From the NCBI GenBank assembly GCA_002436065.1, contig DIXP01000039.1:84087-134280 (forward strand): 50,194 nucleotides of DNA. Reading direction: 5' to 3'. The notes beneath the pieces are model-generated. The model was not told the DNA's origin and did not search any database. It was given only the letters and a program-made list of their open reading frames with translations. Of the stretch, positions 33,208-42,680 are shown in pieces; within the stretch, counting starts at the first letter, position 1, and each line of letters opens with the position of its first letter. Origin of the DNA: Chloroflexi bacterium UBA6077. Its GTDB lineage: Bacteria > Chloroflexota > UBA6077. Position numbers and translations under genes: made by a program.

Positions 33208-34553
33208 ACATGAGCGAGACGCTGAGACACGGGGACACGGAAAACATAGCACTCAGCACTCGGACGGTAAGGCCGGCGAGGCGATTGCGGGGGGAGTTGC
33301 GGATGCCGGGGGACAAGTCCATATCCCACCGGGCCTTGATGCTGAACGCTATCTCGGAGGGCTCGGCGATTATCACCAACCTGGGGCCGGGCGCCGACGG
33401 CGCCTCGACCATCCGCTGTCTAAAGGCACTGGGGGTAACGGTGGAGAGGGCGGAGGATGGGGCCGTCAGGGTCGATGGGGTTGGGTTCGGGGGCCTCCGC
33501 GAGCCTGAGGATGTCTTGGACGCTGGGAACTCAGGGACCGCACTCAGGCTGCTGGCCGGGTTGCTGGCAGGCCAGCCCTTTCTGTCGCTACTCACCGGCG
33601 ACGCCTCCCTTCGCTCCAGACCCATGAGGCGAGTAATCGATCCCCTTCGACGGATGGGCGGTCAGCTGTGGGCTCGTGGCGGTGATACCTTGCCCCCTAT
33701 CGCGGTGCGGGGGGCCAAGCTTTCCGGCATCGACTACTCCCTGCCGGTGGCCAGCGCTCAGTTGAAGTCGGCGCTTCTGCTGGCCGGCCTCTACGCAGAG
33801 GGCCAGACAATCCTCCGAGAGCCTCAGCCCTGTCGCGACCACACAGAGCGGATGCTGCGGGCACAAGGGGCAGACATTGCAGTTGCCGATAGGGTCATTA
33901 CCCTTACTCCAGGTAGGCGCCTCTCTTCCTTGAACGTGCAGGTGCCTGGCGATATCTCATCCGCCACCTTCTGGCTGGTGGCAGCCGCCATCCACCCCGA
34001 TGCCGAGCTGGTAGTCAGGGACGTGGGGATCAACCCTGGGAGGACCGGTGCCCTGGATGTGCTTCGGGCCATGGGGGCTGAGCTGGAATTGCTGCCCAAG
34101 GGGGAGCGAGACGGCGAGCCAGTCGCGGACTTGGTGGCTCGGTCCAGCAAGCTGCACGGCGTGCGGGTCGGTGGTGACCTGGTACCCAGGCTAATAGACG
34201 AGATACCGGTTCTAGCCGTTGCCGCCGCCTTTGCATCCGGAGAGACCCGGTTCGTGGATGCCGGAGAGTTGCGGGTGAAGGAGACCGACCGAATCCATGC
34301 CCTGGTGGCGGAGTTGGGGCGGCTTGGAGCGGCGGTCGAGGAGTTGCCCGACGGGCTGGTTGTCCGGGGTGGACGCAAGCTGAAAGGGACCGTCTGCGAG
34401 AGTCATGCCGACCACCGCATGGCCATGGCAATGGCGGTGGCGGGACTGATGGCTGAGGGAGAGACCTCCATCCAGGGGGCGGAGGCAGCGAGGGTGTCTT
34501 ACCCGGGCTTCTGGTCCGACCTGGAACGTGTTTCGGGAGCCATGCCATGTTGA
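33204..34553 (+). CDS. aroA: 3-phosphoshikimate 1-carboxyvinyltransferase (EPSP synthase)
   Basis: Joins phosphoenolpyruvate to shikimate 3-phosphate. The 449-residue product has LRMPGDKSISHRALMLNAIS, the LDAGNSGTALRLLAGLLAG motif, DASLRSRPMRRVIDPLRRMG and ELRVKETDRIHALVAELGRLG. The motif near residue 125 reads DAGNSGTALR, with Ala after Gly-Thr where many enzymes have the same or Thr. The ATG at 33204 overlaps the aroF stop. The first 30 or so residues, MNMSETLRHGDTENIALST, precede the family core and may derive from a repeat. Confidence 0.95.
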   Translation: MNMSETLRHGDTENIALSTRTVRPARRLRGELRMPGDKSISHRALMLNAISEGSAIITNLGPGADGASTIRCLKALGVTVERAEDGAVRVDGVGFGGLREPEDVLDAGNSGTALRLLAGLLAGQPFLSLLTGDASLRSRPMRRVIDPLRRMGGQLWARGGDTLPPIAVRGAKLSGIDYSLPVASAQLKSALLLAGLYAEGQTILREPQPCRDHTERMLRAQGADIAVADRVITLTPGRRLSSLNVQVPGDISSATFWLVAAAIHPDAELVVRDVGINPGRTGALDVLRAMGAELELLPKGERDGEPVADLVARSSKLHGVRVGGDLVPRLIDEIPVLAVAAAFASGETRFVDAGELRVKETDRIHALVAELGRLGAAVEELPDGLVVRGGRKLKGTVCESHADHRMAMAMAVAGLMAEGETSIQGAEAARVSYPGFWSDLERVSGAMPC

Positions 34554-35764
34554 GGCGGTTGCGGCTGATGACGGCGGGGGAGTCTCATGGCCAGGCCCTG
34601 CTGGGGGTGCTGGAGGGTATCCCGGCCGGGCTCTCCCTCACTCCAGTCGAGATCGATGCCCAGCTTCGGCGCCGCCAGCAGGGGCACGGCCGAGGCGGCA
34701 GGATGCTGATCGAGCAGGACAGGGCGATGCTGCTGTCAGGGGTGCGGCATGGGCTCACCCTGGGAAGCCCGATCGGGCTGCAAATCCAGAACCGGGACTG
34801 GGCCAACTGGCAGGAGAGGATGGCTGTGGAGCCCGTGGAAGGCGCTGTCGAAGCCGTCACCCGGGTGAGGCCTGGGCACGCCGACCTTGTGGGAGCTTTG
34901 AAGTACGGCCATAAGGACGCTCGCAACGTGCTGGAGAGGGCCAGTGCCAGGGAGACTGCCGTGAGGGTGGCGCTGGGAGCCGTGGCGAGGATCCTGTTGT
35001 CACGGTTCGGCATCGAGGTGCGGAGTCATACGGTGTCCATTGGCGCTGTCCACTCGCGGGTGCCTGTTTGGGTATCCACCGATCGTCGTGGGGCTTGGGG
35101 TGCTGAGGCTGAGCGGTACTGGGAGTCCGTGGAGCATTCGCCTGTAAGGTGCGGTGATCCGGGGGCAGGGAATGCCATGGTGAGCAGCATAGACGAGGCG
35201 CGACAGGCCGGAGATACCTTGGGCGGTGTCTTCCAGGTGGCAGCATACGGGGTTCCGCCTGGGTTGGGCAGCCACGTCCAGTGGGACCTCAAGCTGAACT
35301 CGCGTCTTGCCGCGGCGCTGATGAGCATCAACTCAGTGAAGGGGGTTGAGGTGGGTGTTGGCTTCAGTGGCGGGGAGTTGCCGGGTTCCGGCTACCACGA
35401 CGTCGTCGAGTGGGAACCTGCCCAGGGTTGGGCTCGCCGGAGCAACAACTCCGGGGGGATCGAGGGGGGGATGAGCAACGGAGAGCCGATCCTGCTCAAC
35501 TGCGTCGCCAAGCCGATACCAACGTTGATGAATCCCCTTCCATCGGTGGACCTGGTGACGAAGCAGCCTGTCCAGGCGGCCCAGGAGCGGAGCGACGTGT
35601 GCGTGGTCCCGGCCGCAGGAGTGGTGGGCGAGGCAATGGTGTCCCTGATACTGGCCGATGCCTTTCTGGAGAAGTTCGGCGGAGACTCTGTAGCCGAGAC
35701 AGAGCGCAACTACCAAGGGTATCTGGAGTCGATCGGAGGAGCGGGAAGCGAGGAGCACTCATAG
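34547..35764 (+). CDS. aroC: Chorismate synthase
   Basis: Makes chorismate from EPSP using reduced FMN. The 405-residue product carries LRLMTAGESHGQALLGVLEG, RRQQGHGRGGRM, VRPGHADLVGALKYGHKDARNVLERASARETA and a C-terminal SNNSGGIEGGMSNGEPI. All signatures are intact. Its start overlaps the aroA end by 7 nt. Confidence 0.96.
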   Translation: MLRRLRLMTAGESHGQALLGVLEGIPAGLSLTPVEIDAQLRRRQQGHGRGGRMLIEQDRAMLLSGVRHGLTLGSPIGLQIQNRDWANWQERMAVEPVEGAVEAVTRVRPGHADLVGALKYGHKDARNVLERASARETAVRVALGAVARILLSRFGIEVRSHTVSIGAVHSRVPVWVSTDRRGAWGAEAERYWESVEHSPVRCGDPGAGNAMVSSIDEARQAGDTLGGVFQVAAYGVPPGLGSHVQWDLKLNSRLAAALMSINSVKGVEVGVGFSGGELPGSGYHDVVEWEPAQGWARRSNNSGGIEGGMSNGEPILLNCVAKPIPTLMNPLPSVDLVTKQPVQAAQERSDVCVVPAAGVVGEAMVSLILADAFLEKFGGDSVAETERNYQGYLESIGGAGSEEHS

Positions 35765-36315
35765 TGAACGTGGTCTTGATAGGTCTTAGCGGGAGCGGCA
35801 AGTCGAGCGTGGGCAGGGCTCTCGCCCAGAGGTTGGGATGGGTCTTCGTCGATACCGACAGGGAGATCGAGCGGGAGGCGGGCCGCCGGATACACGAGAT
35901 CTTCGACATCGAGGGCGAGGCTGGCTTTCGTCGAAGGGAGACGGACATGCTGCTCAGGGTCCTCCGGGAAGGCCGGCAGGTGGTTTCCTTGGGGGCAGGG
36001 GCGGTGGTAGACCCCGCGAACCGTGCCAGGCTTGCCACGGGTAACCTCGTGGTGTTGCTGGAGGCCGAGGTAGACACCCTCCTTGCCAGACTGGAGACAG
36101 ACCAGGAGAAGGAGCCGCGGCCCATGCTGGCCTCGGGGGATCCCAGGGAGCGGCTGTGCGCTCTCAAGGCCGTGCGCGACCCCATTTACCACGCCGTGGC
36201 AGCTTTCCGGGTCTTGACTGAGGGTAAGGAGATAGCAGATATCGTCGCAACCATCGCGACCCAAGTGGACGCAGCGGCGGCGTCTCCCCAGGGGTGGACG
36301 GGAGGAGAACGATGA
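35764..36315 (+). CDS. aroK: Shikimate kinase
   Basis: Phosphorylates shikimate with ATP. The 183-residue product begins at a GTG that shares one base with the aroC stop (TAGTG). It has Walker A LIGLSGSGKSSVGRALA, the shikimate-binding VDTDREIEREAG, FRRRETDML, and GGGA-like VVSLGAGAVVDP; the usual GGG is SLGAG here. A longer upstream frame lies inside aroC and is discarded. The C-terminal 20 residues extend beyond the usual end. Confidence 0.93.
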   Translation: MNVVLIGLSGSGKSSVGRALAQRLGWVFVDTDREIEREAGRRIHEIFDIEGEAGFRRRETDMLLRVLREGRQVVSLGAGAVVDPANRARLATGNLVVLLEAEVDTLLARLETDQEKEPRPMLASGDPRERLCALKAVRDPIYHAVAAFRVLTEGKEIADIVATIATQVDAAAASPQGWTGGER

Positions 36316-37400
36316 TGCAAGTCCTGATTCGGGCGGCAGCAGGGGAGTACCAGGTGCTGGTTGGCAGGGGGCTGATAGCCCGTTGTGGGGAGTCGCTGAG
36401 GGCGGCGGGCCTCGATGGCGCGGTCCGGCTGATTGCCGATGAGCAGGTCTACCAACGATACGGACAGCCGGTGGAGATGGGGCTGAGAGCCTGCGGGTAT
36501 TCCGTTACCTCGTTCACAGTGCCTTCTGGTGAGTCGAGCAAGTCCCTGGAGACGGCCGCCCAGCTGTATGACTGGCTGGTGGACGTGGGGACGGAGCGGC
36601 GCGACCTGGTGTTGGCCCTGGGAGGCGGGGTGGCGGGAGACCTGGCCGGCTTCGTGGCCGCTACCTTCCTCCGTGGCCTGCGTTTGGTGCAGTTTCCGAC
36701 GAGTCTCCTTGCTCAGGTGGATTCCAGCGTTGGGGGCAAGGTTGCAGTGAATCACCCTCGCGGTAAGAACCTGATCGGCGCCTTCCATGCACCCTCCCTG
36801 GTTGTGGCGGACTCGGAGGCTCTGCTCACACTGCCCCCGCGAGAGATCTCCAACGCCATGGCGGAGATCGTGAAGACGGGAATCATCCTGGATGCCCCGC
36901 TCTTCGAACGGCTGGAGTCTGAAGCAGAGAGCTTGCTGAGGCTCGTGGAGCCTGGGATCGAGCAGATCGTTGCCCGGTGCGTCGAACTGAAGGCGCGTGT
37001 GGTGGAGGAGGACGAGAGGGAGCGTGGGATGAGGGCCATCCTCAACTACGGGCACACGATCGGCCATGCCATCGAGGCGGTCACCGGCTTCGAGTCATAC
37101 AGGCATGGAGAGGCCGTGTCCGTGGGCATGGTTGGCGCCGCAACGGTGGCGTTGCGGCTGGGGATGATCGACGCGGCCGTGGCCCACCGACAGGAGCGTC
37201 TGCTCCGTCGCTTCGGGTTACCGGTCTCCTGCCCCGGACTGTCGCCCGACCGGTTGATCGAGGCCATGGGTCACGACAAGAAGCTCAGCCAGGGCCAGTT
37301 GAGTTGGGTGCTCCCCAAAGGCGTCGGTTGTGTTACTATCAGGCGCGACGTGCCGTTGAGTGCGGTCAGAGAGGTCCTGGATTGGCTAGTGACGCGATGA
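36312..37400 (+). CDS. aroB: 3-dehydroquinate synthase
   Basis: Converts DAHP to 3-dehydroquinate with NAD+ and a divalent metal. The 362-residue product has VPSGESSKSLETAAQLYDWL, LALGGGVAGDLAGFVAATFLRGL, QFPTSLLAQVDSSVGGKVAVNHPRGKN-type NAD and substrate segments, and metal-ligand regions around ILNYGHTIGHAIEA and GEAVSVGM. The ATG at 36312 follows GGAGGAG and overlaps the aroK stop in ATGA. Confidence 0.96.
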   Translation: MMQVLIRAAAGEYQVLVGRGLIARCGESLRAAGLDGAVRLIADEQVYQRYGQPVEMGLRACGYSVTSFTVPSGESSKSLETAAQLYDWLVDVGTERRDLVLALGGGVAGDLAGFVAATFLRGLRLVQFPTSLLAQVDSSVGGKVAVNHPRGKNLIGAFHAPSLVVADSEALLTLPPREISNAMAEIVKTGIILDAPLFERLESEAESLLRLVEPGIEQIVARCVELKARVVEEDERERGMRAILNYGHTIGHAIEAVTGFESYRHGEAVSVGMVGAATVALRLGMIDAAVAHRQERLLRRFGLPVSCPGLSPDRLIEAMGHDKKLSQGQLSWVLPKGVGCVTIRRDVPLSAVREVLDWLVTR

Positions 37401-37444
37401 TGGCAAGTGATCGAACGGGTTAACAGGATCAACAGGATAGAGGG

Positions 37445-37897
37445 ATGGCGATGAAGGTCGCGGTTGTGAACGGTCCAAACCTGGACATCCTGGGCAAGAG
37501 GGAGACGGGCGTCTACGGCACTGTCACGTTGGCGGGGATCGAAGCGATGGTGAGGCAGAACGCTGGGACGCTCGGCGTGGAGTTGCAGTTCTTCCAGAGC
37601 AACAGCGAGGGCGGCATAATCGACTATCTGCACGGATTGGATGAGACCGTGGATGGGCTGATCATCAATCCCGCTGCGTACACCCACTATAGCATTGCCC
37701 TGCGGGACGCCCTTGCGGCCCTGTCCATCCCGGTGGTTGAGGTGCACCTGTCCAACATCTACGCCCGTGAGCCCTTTCGGCACACCTCAGTTACGGCCGC
37801 GGTGGTCTCGGGTCAGATCACCGGATTCGGCCCCTTCGGTTATGTCCTGGCACTGCAGGGACTAATAGCCCTTGTGAAAAGCCTGACGGTAACCTAA
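37445..37897 (+). CDS. aroQ: 3-dehydroquinate dehydratase, type II
   Basis: Dehydrates 3-dehydroquinate to 3-dehydroshikimate; a small dodecameric enzyme. The 150-residue product has VNGPNLDILGKRETGVYG with the catalytic Tyr, QSNSEGGIIDYLH, INPAAYTHYSIALRDAL with the catalytic His region, and EVHLSNIYAREPFRHTSV. It ends the aro operon. The 44 nt before it contain AACAGGATCAACAGGAT, a short direct repeat. aroE is not in the window. Confidence 0.95.
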   Translation: MAMKVAVVNGPNLDILGKRETGVYGTVTLAGIEAMVRQNAGTLGVELQFFQSNSEGGIIDYLHGLDETVDGLIINPAAYTHYSIALRDALAALSIPVVEVHLSNIYAREPFRHTSVTAAVVSGQITGFGPFGYVLALQGLIALVKSLTVT

Positions 37898-37940
37898 TCT
37901 TATCAAGTAGGTTTCCCAACTAGCTGAAGGGCTGGAGTTC

Positions 37941-39659
37941 GTGTTGGCACAGCTGCCAGACAAGATCTATGAGTCCATCTTGGCTCAGACGACGAAGCTG
38001 CTCATGGCGGAGTCGTTCTCCATTGCCCTCTGTGGCCCAGGTCCCGACCAGATCACTTATGAACTAAGTGTCGATCGCGGGGTCAAGCGAGTCCCTCAGA
38101 CCAGAGAGCTGGGCGATGGCTTGAGCGAAATTGTGGTGCGTACCGGCAAACCGCTGTTGGTGCGAAACTTCGAGCTGGAAGATGGCACCCTTCCGCTTTC
38201 CTGGATGGGAGCCCCAATCCTATCCGGAGAAAAGGTGCTTGGGCTGATAGCCGTTCAGTGTTCTCGCGAGGATGCCTACGAGCGCCGAGACCTCTTCATC
38301 CTTACAGCCCTTGCCGGTTGGACCTCATCGGTGGTGGAGGCTGACCGACTTATTCGGTGTCAGACGCAGGAGACTGAGTCCTCGGCCGCCCTTCTGCGCG
38401 TTACCAGGGCGCTCGGTGGTGAGACCGAAGAGAAGCAGCTTCTCGGATCGGCGGTGGAGATCGTCCCTACCGTGGTCGAGTGCGACCGGTGCTCGGCTTG
38501 GTGGTGGTCAGAGGCGAGACGTGAGTTCGAACCGGCCTGCCGGTGTACGATGTCCAACCGTAAACCACAGGAGCTGGCCTCGGCGCCGCTGCAACCTCAG
38601 GGTGTACCCGCACTGCAAAGCCTCATTGAGTCGATGGAAGTAGTGACGATCAGTGCCGCCGAGGCCGATCAGTTGGGCGATCTCAGGGCTATGCTCTCCA
38701 ACGATCTGCAATCGGTCGCCCTGGTCCCACTGCAGAGCGAAGGGGAATTGGCGGGGTTGATTGCGGTCGTGAAGGCGCAGGAGGGCCGAGGGTTCACTTC
38801 GCGAGAGGTGGACCTATTGCGGGGTTTGGCCGATATTGTGGCCCTGTCGCTACAGAACCTCCGCCATCATCGACAGAAGGGCGAAGCTGCGGCGCTTCGT
38901 GAGTTGAACGAGGTGAAGTCGCGGCTGATCTCCACCATTTCTCACGAGCTGCGGACTCCTCTCAGCTTCGTGCAGGCGGGAAGCGAGTTGCTGATGCAGC
39001 GACTGCTGGATCCCGAGCAGCTTCGCCAGGTTGCGGGCTTGGTCAACCAGGGTTCCATGAGGCTGGCTGAGATCGTGGACGACATCATCCAGTTCGCTGA
39101 CCTGCAATCCGGGTGTGTCTCCCTCTCCTTTGAGTCTTCTGATCCCATGCTGGTAGTGCAGGAGGCCATTGACGAGGCTGTGGGTGTTGCCGCTGGCAAT
39201 CGGGTCCTGTTGAGGTCGGAGCAGCAGTTGCCCACGGTGGAGATCGACAGGGAGAAGGTGAAGTCCGTGGTAGTGAGGCTGGTGAGGAACGGCCTCAACT
39301 TCTCAGACGGCCAGTCTCCGGTTCAACTCTGCGTGTCGATGGACTCCGGCCATCTGCGGATAGAGATCATTGATCGGGGCTTCGGCATCCCGCAAGATGA
39401 GGTCAGCAAGGTTTTCGAGCCTTTCTTCCGAGGAGAGACCAGCCAGAGCAAGTGCATTCCTGGGGCTGGGCTTGGGCTCTCCATCGTGAAGCAATTGGTG
39501 GATGCCATGGGTGGTGAGGTGTCCGTGACCAGCCGTTCGGGTGAGGGCACTACTGTGGCCGTCTCGCTCCCAGTGCAGGCCGGTGATAACGGCTCAGCAG
39601 AGAAGATGGGTCACAACAGTGCACCCCTCATCCAACCAAGGCGAGAACAACAGCTCTGA
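37941..39659 (+). CDS. Soluble GAF-domain sensor histidine kinase
   Basis: A 572-residue cytoplasmic kinase with no membrane segment. Two GAF-like domains (about residues 15-140 and 155-310) precede a HisKA box, SRLISTISHELRTPLSFVQAGSELL. The ATPase domain has VVRLVRNGLNFSDGQ, IIDRGFGIPQDEVSKVFEPFFRG and GAGLGLSIVKQL. The GTG start at 37941 lies 44 nt after aroQ and follows GAAGGG loosely. No response regulator is adjacent. Signal unknown. Confidence 0.9.
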   Translation: MLAQLPDKIYESILAQTTKLLMAESFSIALCGPGPDQITYELSVDRGVKRVPQTRELGDGLSEIVVRTGKPLLVRNFELEDGTLPLSWMGAPILSGEKVLGLIAVQCSREDAYERRDLFILTALAGWTSSVVEADRLIRCQTQETESSAALLRVTRALGGETEEKQLLGSAVEIVPTVVECDRCSAWWWSEARREFEPACRCTMSNRKPQELASAPLQPQGVPALQSLIESMEVVTISAAEADQLGDLRAMLSNDLQSVALVPLQSEGELAGLIAVVKAQEGRGFTSREVDLLRGLADIVALSLQNLRHHRQKGEAAALRELNEVKSRLISTISHELRTPLSFVQAGSELLMQRLLDPEQLRQVAGLVNQGSMRLAEIVDDIIQFADLQSGCVSLSFESSDPMLVVQEAIDEAVGVAAGNRVLLRSEQQLPTVEIDREKVKSVVVRLVRNGLNFSDGQSPVQLCVSMDSGHLRIEIIDRGFGIPQDEVSKVFEPFFRGETSQSKCIPGAGLGLSIVKQLVDAMGGEVSVTSRSGEGTTVAVSLPVQAGDNGSAEKMGHNSAPLIQPRREQQL

Positions 39660-39759
39660 GTCCTCCAGAGGGATACTGCGTCCCCATTTCTCCGGCCGGG
39701 CCTGGCCTGACGGCTATCCCTTTTCGGCCCATGCCTCGGGGCGGCAGTCGATTCCCTCG

Positions 39760-39788
39760 TTGACACATCCACAGCCCCCTGCTACATT
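39760..39788 (+). promoter_or_regulatory. Sigma-70-type promoter of the cobamide operon
   Basis: TTGACA, a 17-nt spacer and TACATT, with a leader of about 45 nt before cobS. No cobalamin riboswitch is seen between this promoter and cobS, unlike at cobT. Confidence 0.65.
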
Positions 39789-39837
39789 GCCCGACATTCC
39801 CAGTGAAAACGCGGGCCGAGAGTATTGGTGAAGACGC

Positions 39838-40599
39838 ATGAGAACCCTATTGGCACCTTTGGCGGGATTTGGCTTCCTGACGGTCATCCCCGTTCCCATG
39901 GTTGGAACTCTCCCTGCGGGGGCGTTGGGGTGGGCTGTCGCCAGCTTCCCGTTGGTGGGGGCATGTTTGGGAGGAGTGGCCGCGGGGGCCGATAGGCTGC
40001 TCTCGCTCTGGCTTCCACCCTCTGTAGTCTCTGCTCTGCTGCTGTCCCTCCTGCTCGCATTCACCGGGGCGATGCACCTGGATGGGTTCATGGATAGCTT
40101 CGATGGGCTGTTCGGCGGCAGGAATCGGGAGCGGCGACAGGAGATCATGAAGGACAGCCGGGTGGGTAGCTACGGCATAGCCGCAGCCGGGTCGCTGTTG
40201 CTCACCGAGTACGGGTGTCTCGTGGCGCTGCCTTCTGGCCCTCGACTTCTGGCCCTGATCGCCGCAATCAGCCTGTCGAGATGGGCAATGGCTATTGTTC
40301 TGTGGGCTTTTGCTCCGGCGAGCGAGAAGGGGTTGGCAGCCTGGCTGAAACCGGGGATTCGCGCCTGCCACGCTGTGGTTTGCACCCTGCTCGCTGGCGT
40401 GATCGGGGTGTGCTGCTTGGGGTGGATGGGATTGGTGGCGCTTGGCGCGGCCGGGTTGGTGGCCTTCCTTGCCGGTTGTGTTGCGAGGTCCCGATTGGGA
40501 GGGATCACGGGAGACATCTGTGGAGGGGCGGGACAGTTGGTTGAGGTGGTAGTCTTGGTGCTGGCCGTGGGTTGGACCGCCTCGGGCGGTGTGGGGTAG
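39838..40599 (+). CDS. cobS: Adenosylcobinamide-GDP ribazoletransferase (cobalamin synthase)
   Basis: Joins the activated lower ligand to adenosylcobinamide-GDP at the membrane. The 253-residue polytopic protein has LAPLAGFGFLTVIPVP, the metal-binding LTGAMHLDG region here as LAFTGAMHLDGFMDSFDGLFGGR, and MKDSRVGSYGIAAAGSLLL, then GGITGDICGGAGQLVEVVVL. All signatures are intact. First gene of the cob operon. Confidence 0.95.
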   Translation: MRTLLAPLAGFGFLTVIPVPMVGTLPAGALGWAVASFPLVGACLGGVAAGADRLLSLWLPPSVVSALLLSLLLAFTGAMHLDGFMDSFDGLFGGRNRERRQEIMKDSRVGSYGIAAAGSLLLTEYGCLVALPSGPRLLALIAAISLSRWAMAIVLWAFAPASEKGLAAWLKPGIRACHAVVCTLLAGVIGVCCLGWMGLVALGAAGLVAFLAGCVARSRLGGITGDICGGAGQLVEVVVLVLAVGWTASGGVG

Positions 40600-40609
40600 A
40601 GGGCAGCGG

Positions 40610-41599
40610 ATGCGGATTTTGGCTTTCCTGGATGACGGAACTGCGGCTGCGGGCCGAGGGAGAGTGATTCTCCTGGCGGTCCTTCTTGACCTGCTGCTCG
40701 GTGAGCCCCCGAACTGGTGTCACCCCGTGGTAGCTATGGGGAAGCTGGTCGCGGCGCTGGAGCGGAGGTCGCCGCGCGGTGGGCGTGTCCTGCAGCTCGC
40801 GTATGGCGCCCTCGCGGAGGCAGCGTGTCTCGCCATGGCAACCTTGCCGGGATCGTGGCTGGAGCGGCTGTTCCGTCCCGACTCACTCCATGGCGCGCTG
40901 ATCCTGGCGGCTGCCCTGAAGCCTACCTTCGCCGTCCGTGCGCTGTTCGAGCACCAGTCCGCAATCCTGACACCGCTGGAGAAGGGCGACCTCCCCGCTG
41001 CTCGGTCGGCGGTCGGTCGCATAGTGAGCCGAGACGTCCGTCACTTGGACGAGGGCCAGGTGGCGGCAGCGGCTATCGAATCGTTGGCGGAGAATGCCAG
41101 CGACGCTGTCGTCGCACCGTTACTGTGCTATGCCCTCTTCGGACTCCGAGGGGCCTACGCCTATCGCATGGCCAACACCTTGGACGCGATGTGGGGCTAC
41201 AGGGGTGCTTACGAGTACTTGGGAAGGGTAGCGGCTAAGCTGGACGACCTGCTTAACCTGGTGCCATCCAGGCTCACTGCCCTGGCGATAGCCGCTTGCA
41301 GCAGTGGAGGCGGTGCGCCGTGGGTAGCCTGGAGAGTGGCCAGGAGGGACGCGTCAAAGACAGCTAGCCCGAATGCCGGTTGGCCGATGGCAGCCGTCGC
41401 GGGGGCGCTGGGGGTGCGGTTGGAGAAGGTCGATCACTACGCTCTCAACGAGGAAGGGAGGACTCCGGAGGCCCGGGATCTCTCCAGGGCGCAGACAGCG
41501 GTGGGCGCCGGCCTGGTAGCCTCGGTGGCAGTCCTCCTTCTATTCGTGGGCTTACGGCGGAGCTTGATCCGTCAGGACTCGGTGCGGCAGAGTGATTAA
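40610..41599 (+). CDS. cbiB: Adenosylcobinamide-phosphate synthase
   Basis: Attaches (R)-1-aminopropan-2-ol phosphate to adenosylcobyric acid. The 329-residue membrane protein has LLDLLLGEPPNWCHPVVAMGKL, LPAARSAVGRIVSRDVRHLD, AIESLAENASDAVVAPLLCY and AYRMANTLDAMWGYRG, all typical of CbiB. The ATG at 40610 after AGAGGG is preferred to a GTG at 40589 that overlaps cobS. Its end overlaps the cobD start. Confidence 0.94.
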   Translation: MRILAFLDDGTAAAGRGRVILLAVLLDLLLGEPPNWCHPVVAMGKLVAALERRSPRGGRVLQLAYGALAEAACLAMATLPGSWLERLFRPDSLHGALILAAALKPTFAVRALFEHQSAILTPLEKGDLPAARSAVGRIVSRDVRHLDEGQVAAAAIESLAENASDAVVAPLLCYALFGLRGAYAYRMANTLDAMWGYRGAYEYLGRVAAKLDDLLNLVPSRLTALAIAACSSGGGAPWVAWRVARRDASKTASPNAGWPMAAVAGALGVRLEKVDHYALNEEGRTPEARDLSRAQTAVGAGLVASVAVLLLFVGLRRSLIRQDSVRQSD

Positions 41600-42680
41600 G
41601 GCTAGACTCCATCTGAAAGGCGTGCCATCTTGCCCCCATGGTTCCCTCCCCCAATCGGAGATGGCGAAGAGCGGACTGGTCGGTAGGGAGATTATCGACT
41701 TCAGCGCCTCCTGCAATCCTCTGGGTGCTGCGCCGAGCGTACTGGCCGCCCTGCGGGATATCGACCCATCACGCTACCCCGAGGACGGAGCGCCGGTTCT
41801 GCGAAGGGCTCTCGCCGAGAAGGTGGGCGCGGACTCGGAAGGGATAGTTGTGGGGAACGGCTCCGTGGAGTTGATGTGGCTCCTGGCCATGGCCTATCTC
41901 GAGCCCGGAGAACGTGCTCTGGTGGCTGGCCCTACCTTTGGCGAGTACGCGCGTGCTTGCCAGGTGGTGGGAGGGTGCGTGCTGCAGCTACTTGCCAGGG
42001 AGGAGAACGGGTTTGCCCTCGATCTGAAGGCATTCGGGCGTGCTATTGACCGGGAGCGCCCGAGGCTAGCGTTCCTCTGCAATCCCAACAACCCTACTGG
42101 CCAGAGGGTAACGGCGTCTGACGTGGAGGAGTTGCTGGAGCACTGTGACCAGACGCTGCTGGTTGTAGATGAGGCGTATCTACCTTTTTGCGATGCTCCC
42201 CCGAATCTGATGCCCCTCCTCTCCTCCGGGAGGTTGCTGCTACTCCGCTCCATGACCAAGGACCACGGCCTGGCTGGGTTGCGGCTGGGCTATGCGGTCG
42301 CTCGACCCTCGATCATCGAGGACCTCAACCGGGTGAGACTTCCCTGGAACGTGAGCGTCGCGGCCGAACAGGCGGGGTTGGCGGCTTTGCGGGAGCGTCA
42401 GCACGTGGAAAGGGCCCGTCGAGTGGTAGTTGAGGGACGGGCGTATCTGTCCAGGGAGCTATCGGGACTGGGGCTGCGAGTAATACCGTCGGTAGCCAAC
42501 TTCGTGCTGGTAAGGGTAGGCGAAGGGTCGGGCTTCAGGGCGGTCATGATGAACCGGGGGATCTGTGTGAGGGACTGCACCTCCTTCGGCCTGCCGTCCT
42601 ACGTGAGGATTGGCATCCGGACGCTGCCGGAATGTCAGATGCTGGTAGCAGCGGTGCGCGGGGTGCTGGCCGATGCTTAG
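41592..42680 (+). CDS. cobD: L-threonine-O-3-phosphate decarboxylase-type PLP enzyme
   Basis: Makes (R)-1-aminopropan-2-ol phosphate for the linker. The 362-residue fold-type I aminotransferase relative has IDFSASCNPLGAAPSVLAAL, LAFLCNPNNPTGQRV, LLVVDEAYLPFCD and the PLP-lysine LRSMTKDHGLAGLRLGYAV. It is close to HisC, but the gene neighbours, including the Thr kinase PduX downstream, favour CobD. It starts at a GTG overlapping cbiB by 8 nt. Confidence 0.9.
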   Translation: MIKARLHLKGVPSCPHGSLPQSEMAKSGLVGREIIDFSASCNPLGAAPSVLAALRDIDPSRYPEDGAPVLRRALAEKVGADSEGIVVGNGSVELMWLLAMAYLEPGERALVAGPTFGEYARACQVVGGCVLQLLAREENGFALDLKAFGRAIDRERPRLAFLCNPNNPTGQRVTASDVEELLEHCDQTLLVVDEAYLPFCDAPPNLMPLLSSGRLLLLRSMTKDHGLAGLRLGYAVARPSIIEDLNRVRLPWNVSVAAEQAGLAALRERQHVERARRVVVEGRAYLSRELSGLGLRVIPSVANFVLVRVGEGSGFRAVMMNRGICVRDCTSFGLPSYVRIGIRTLPECQMLVAAVRGVLADA

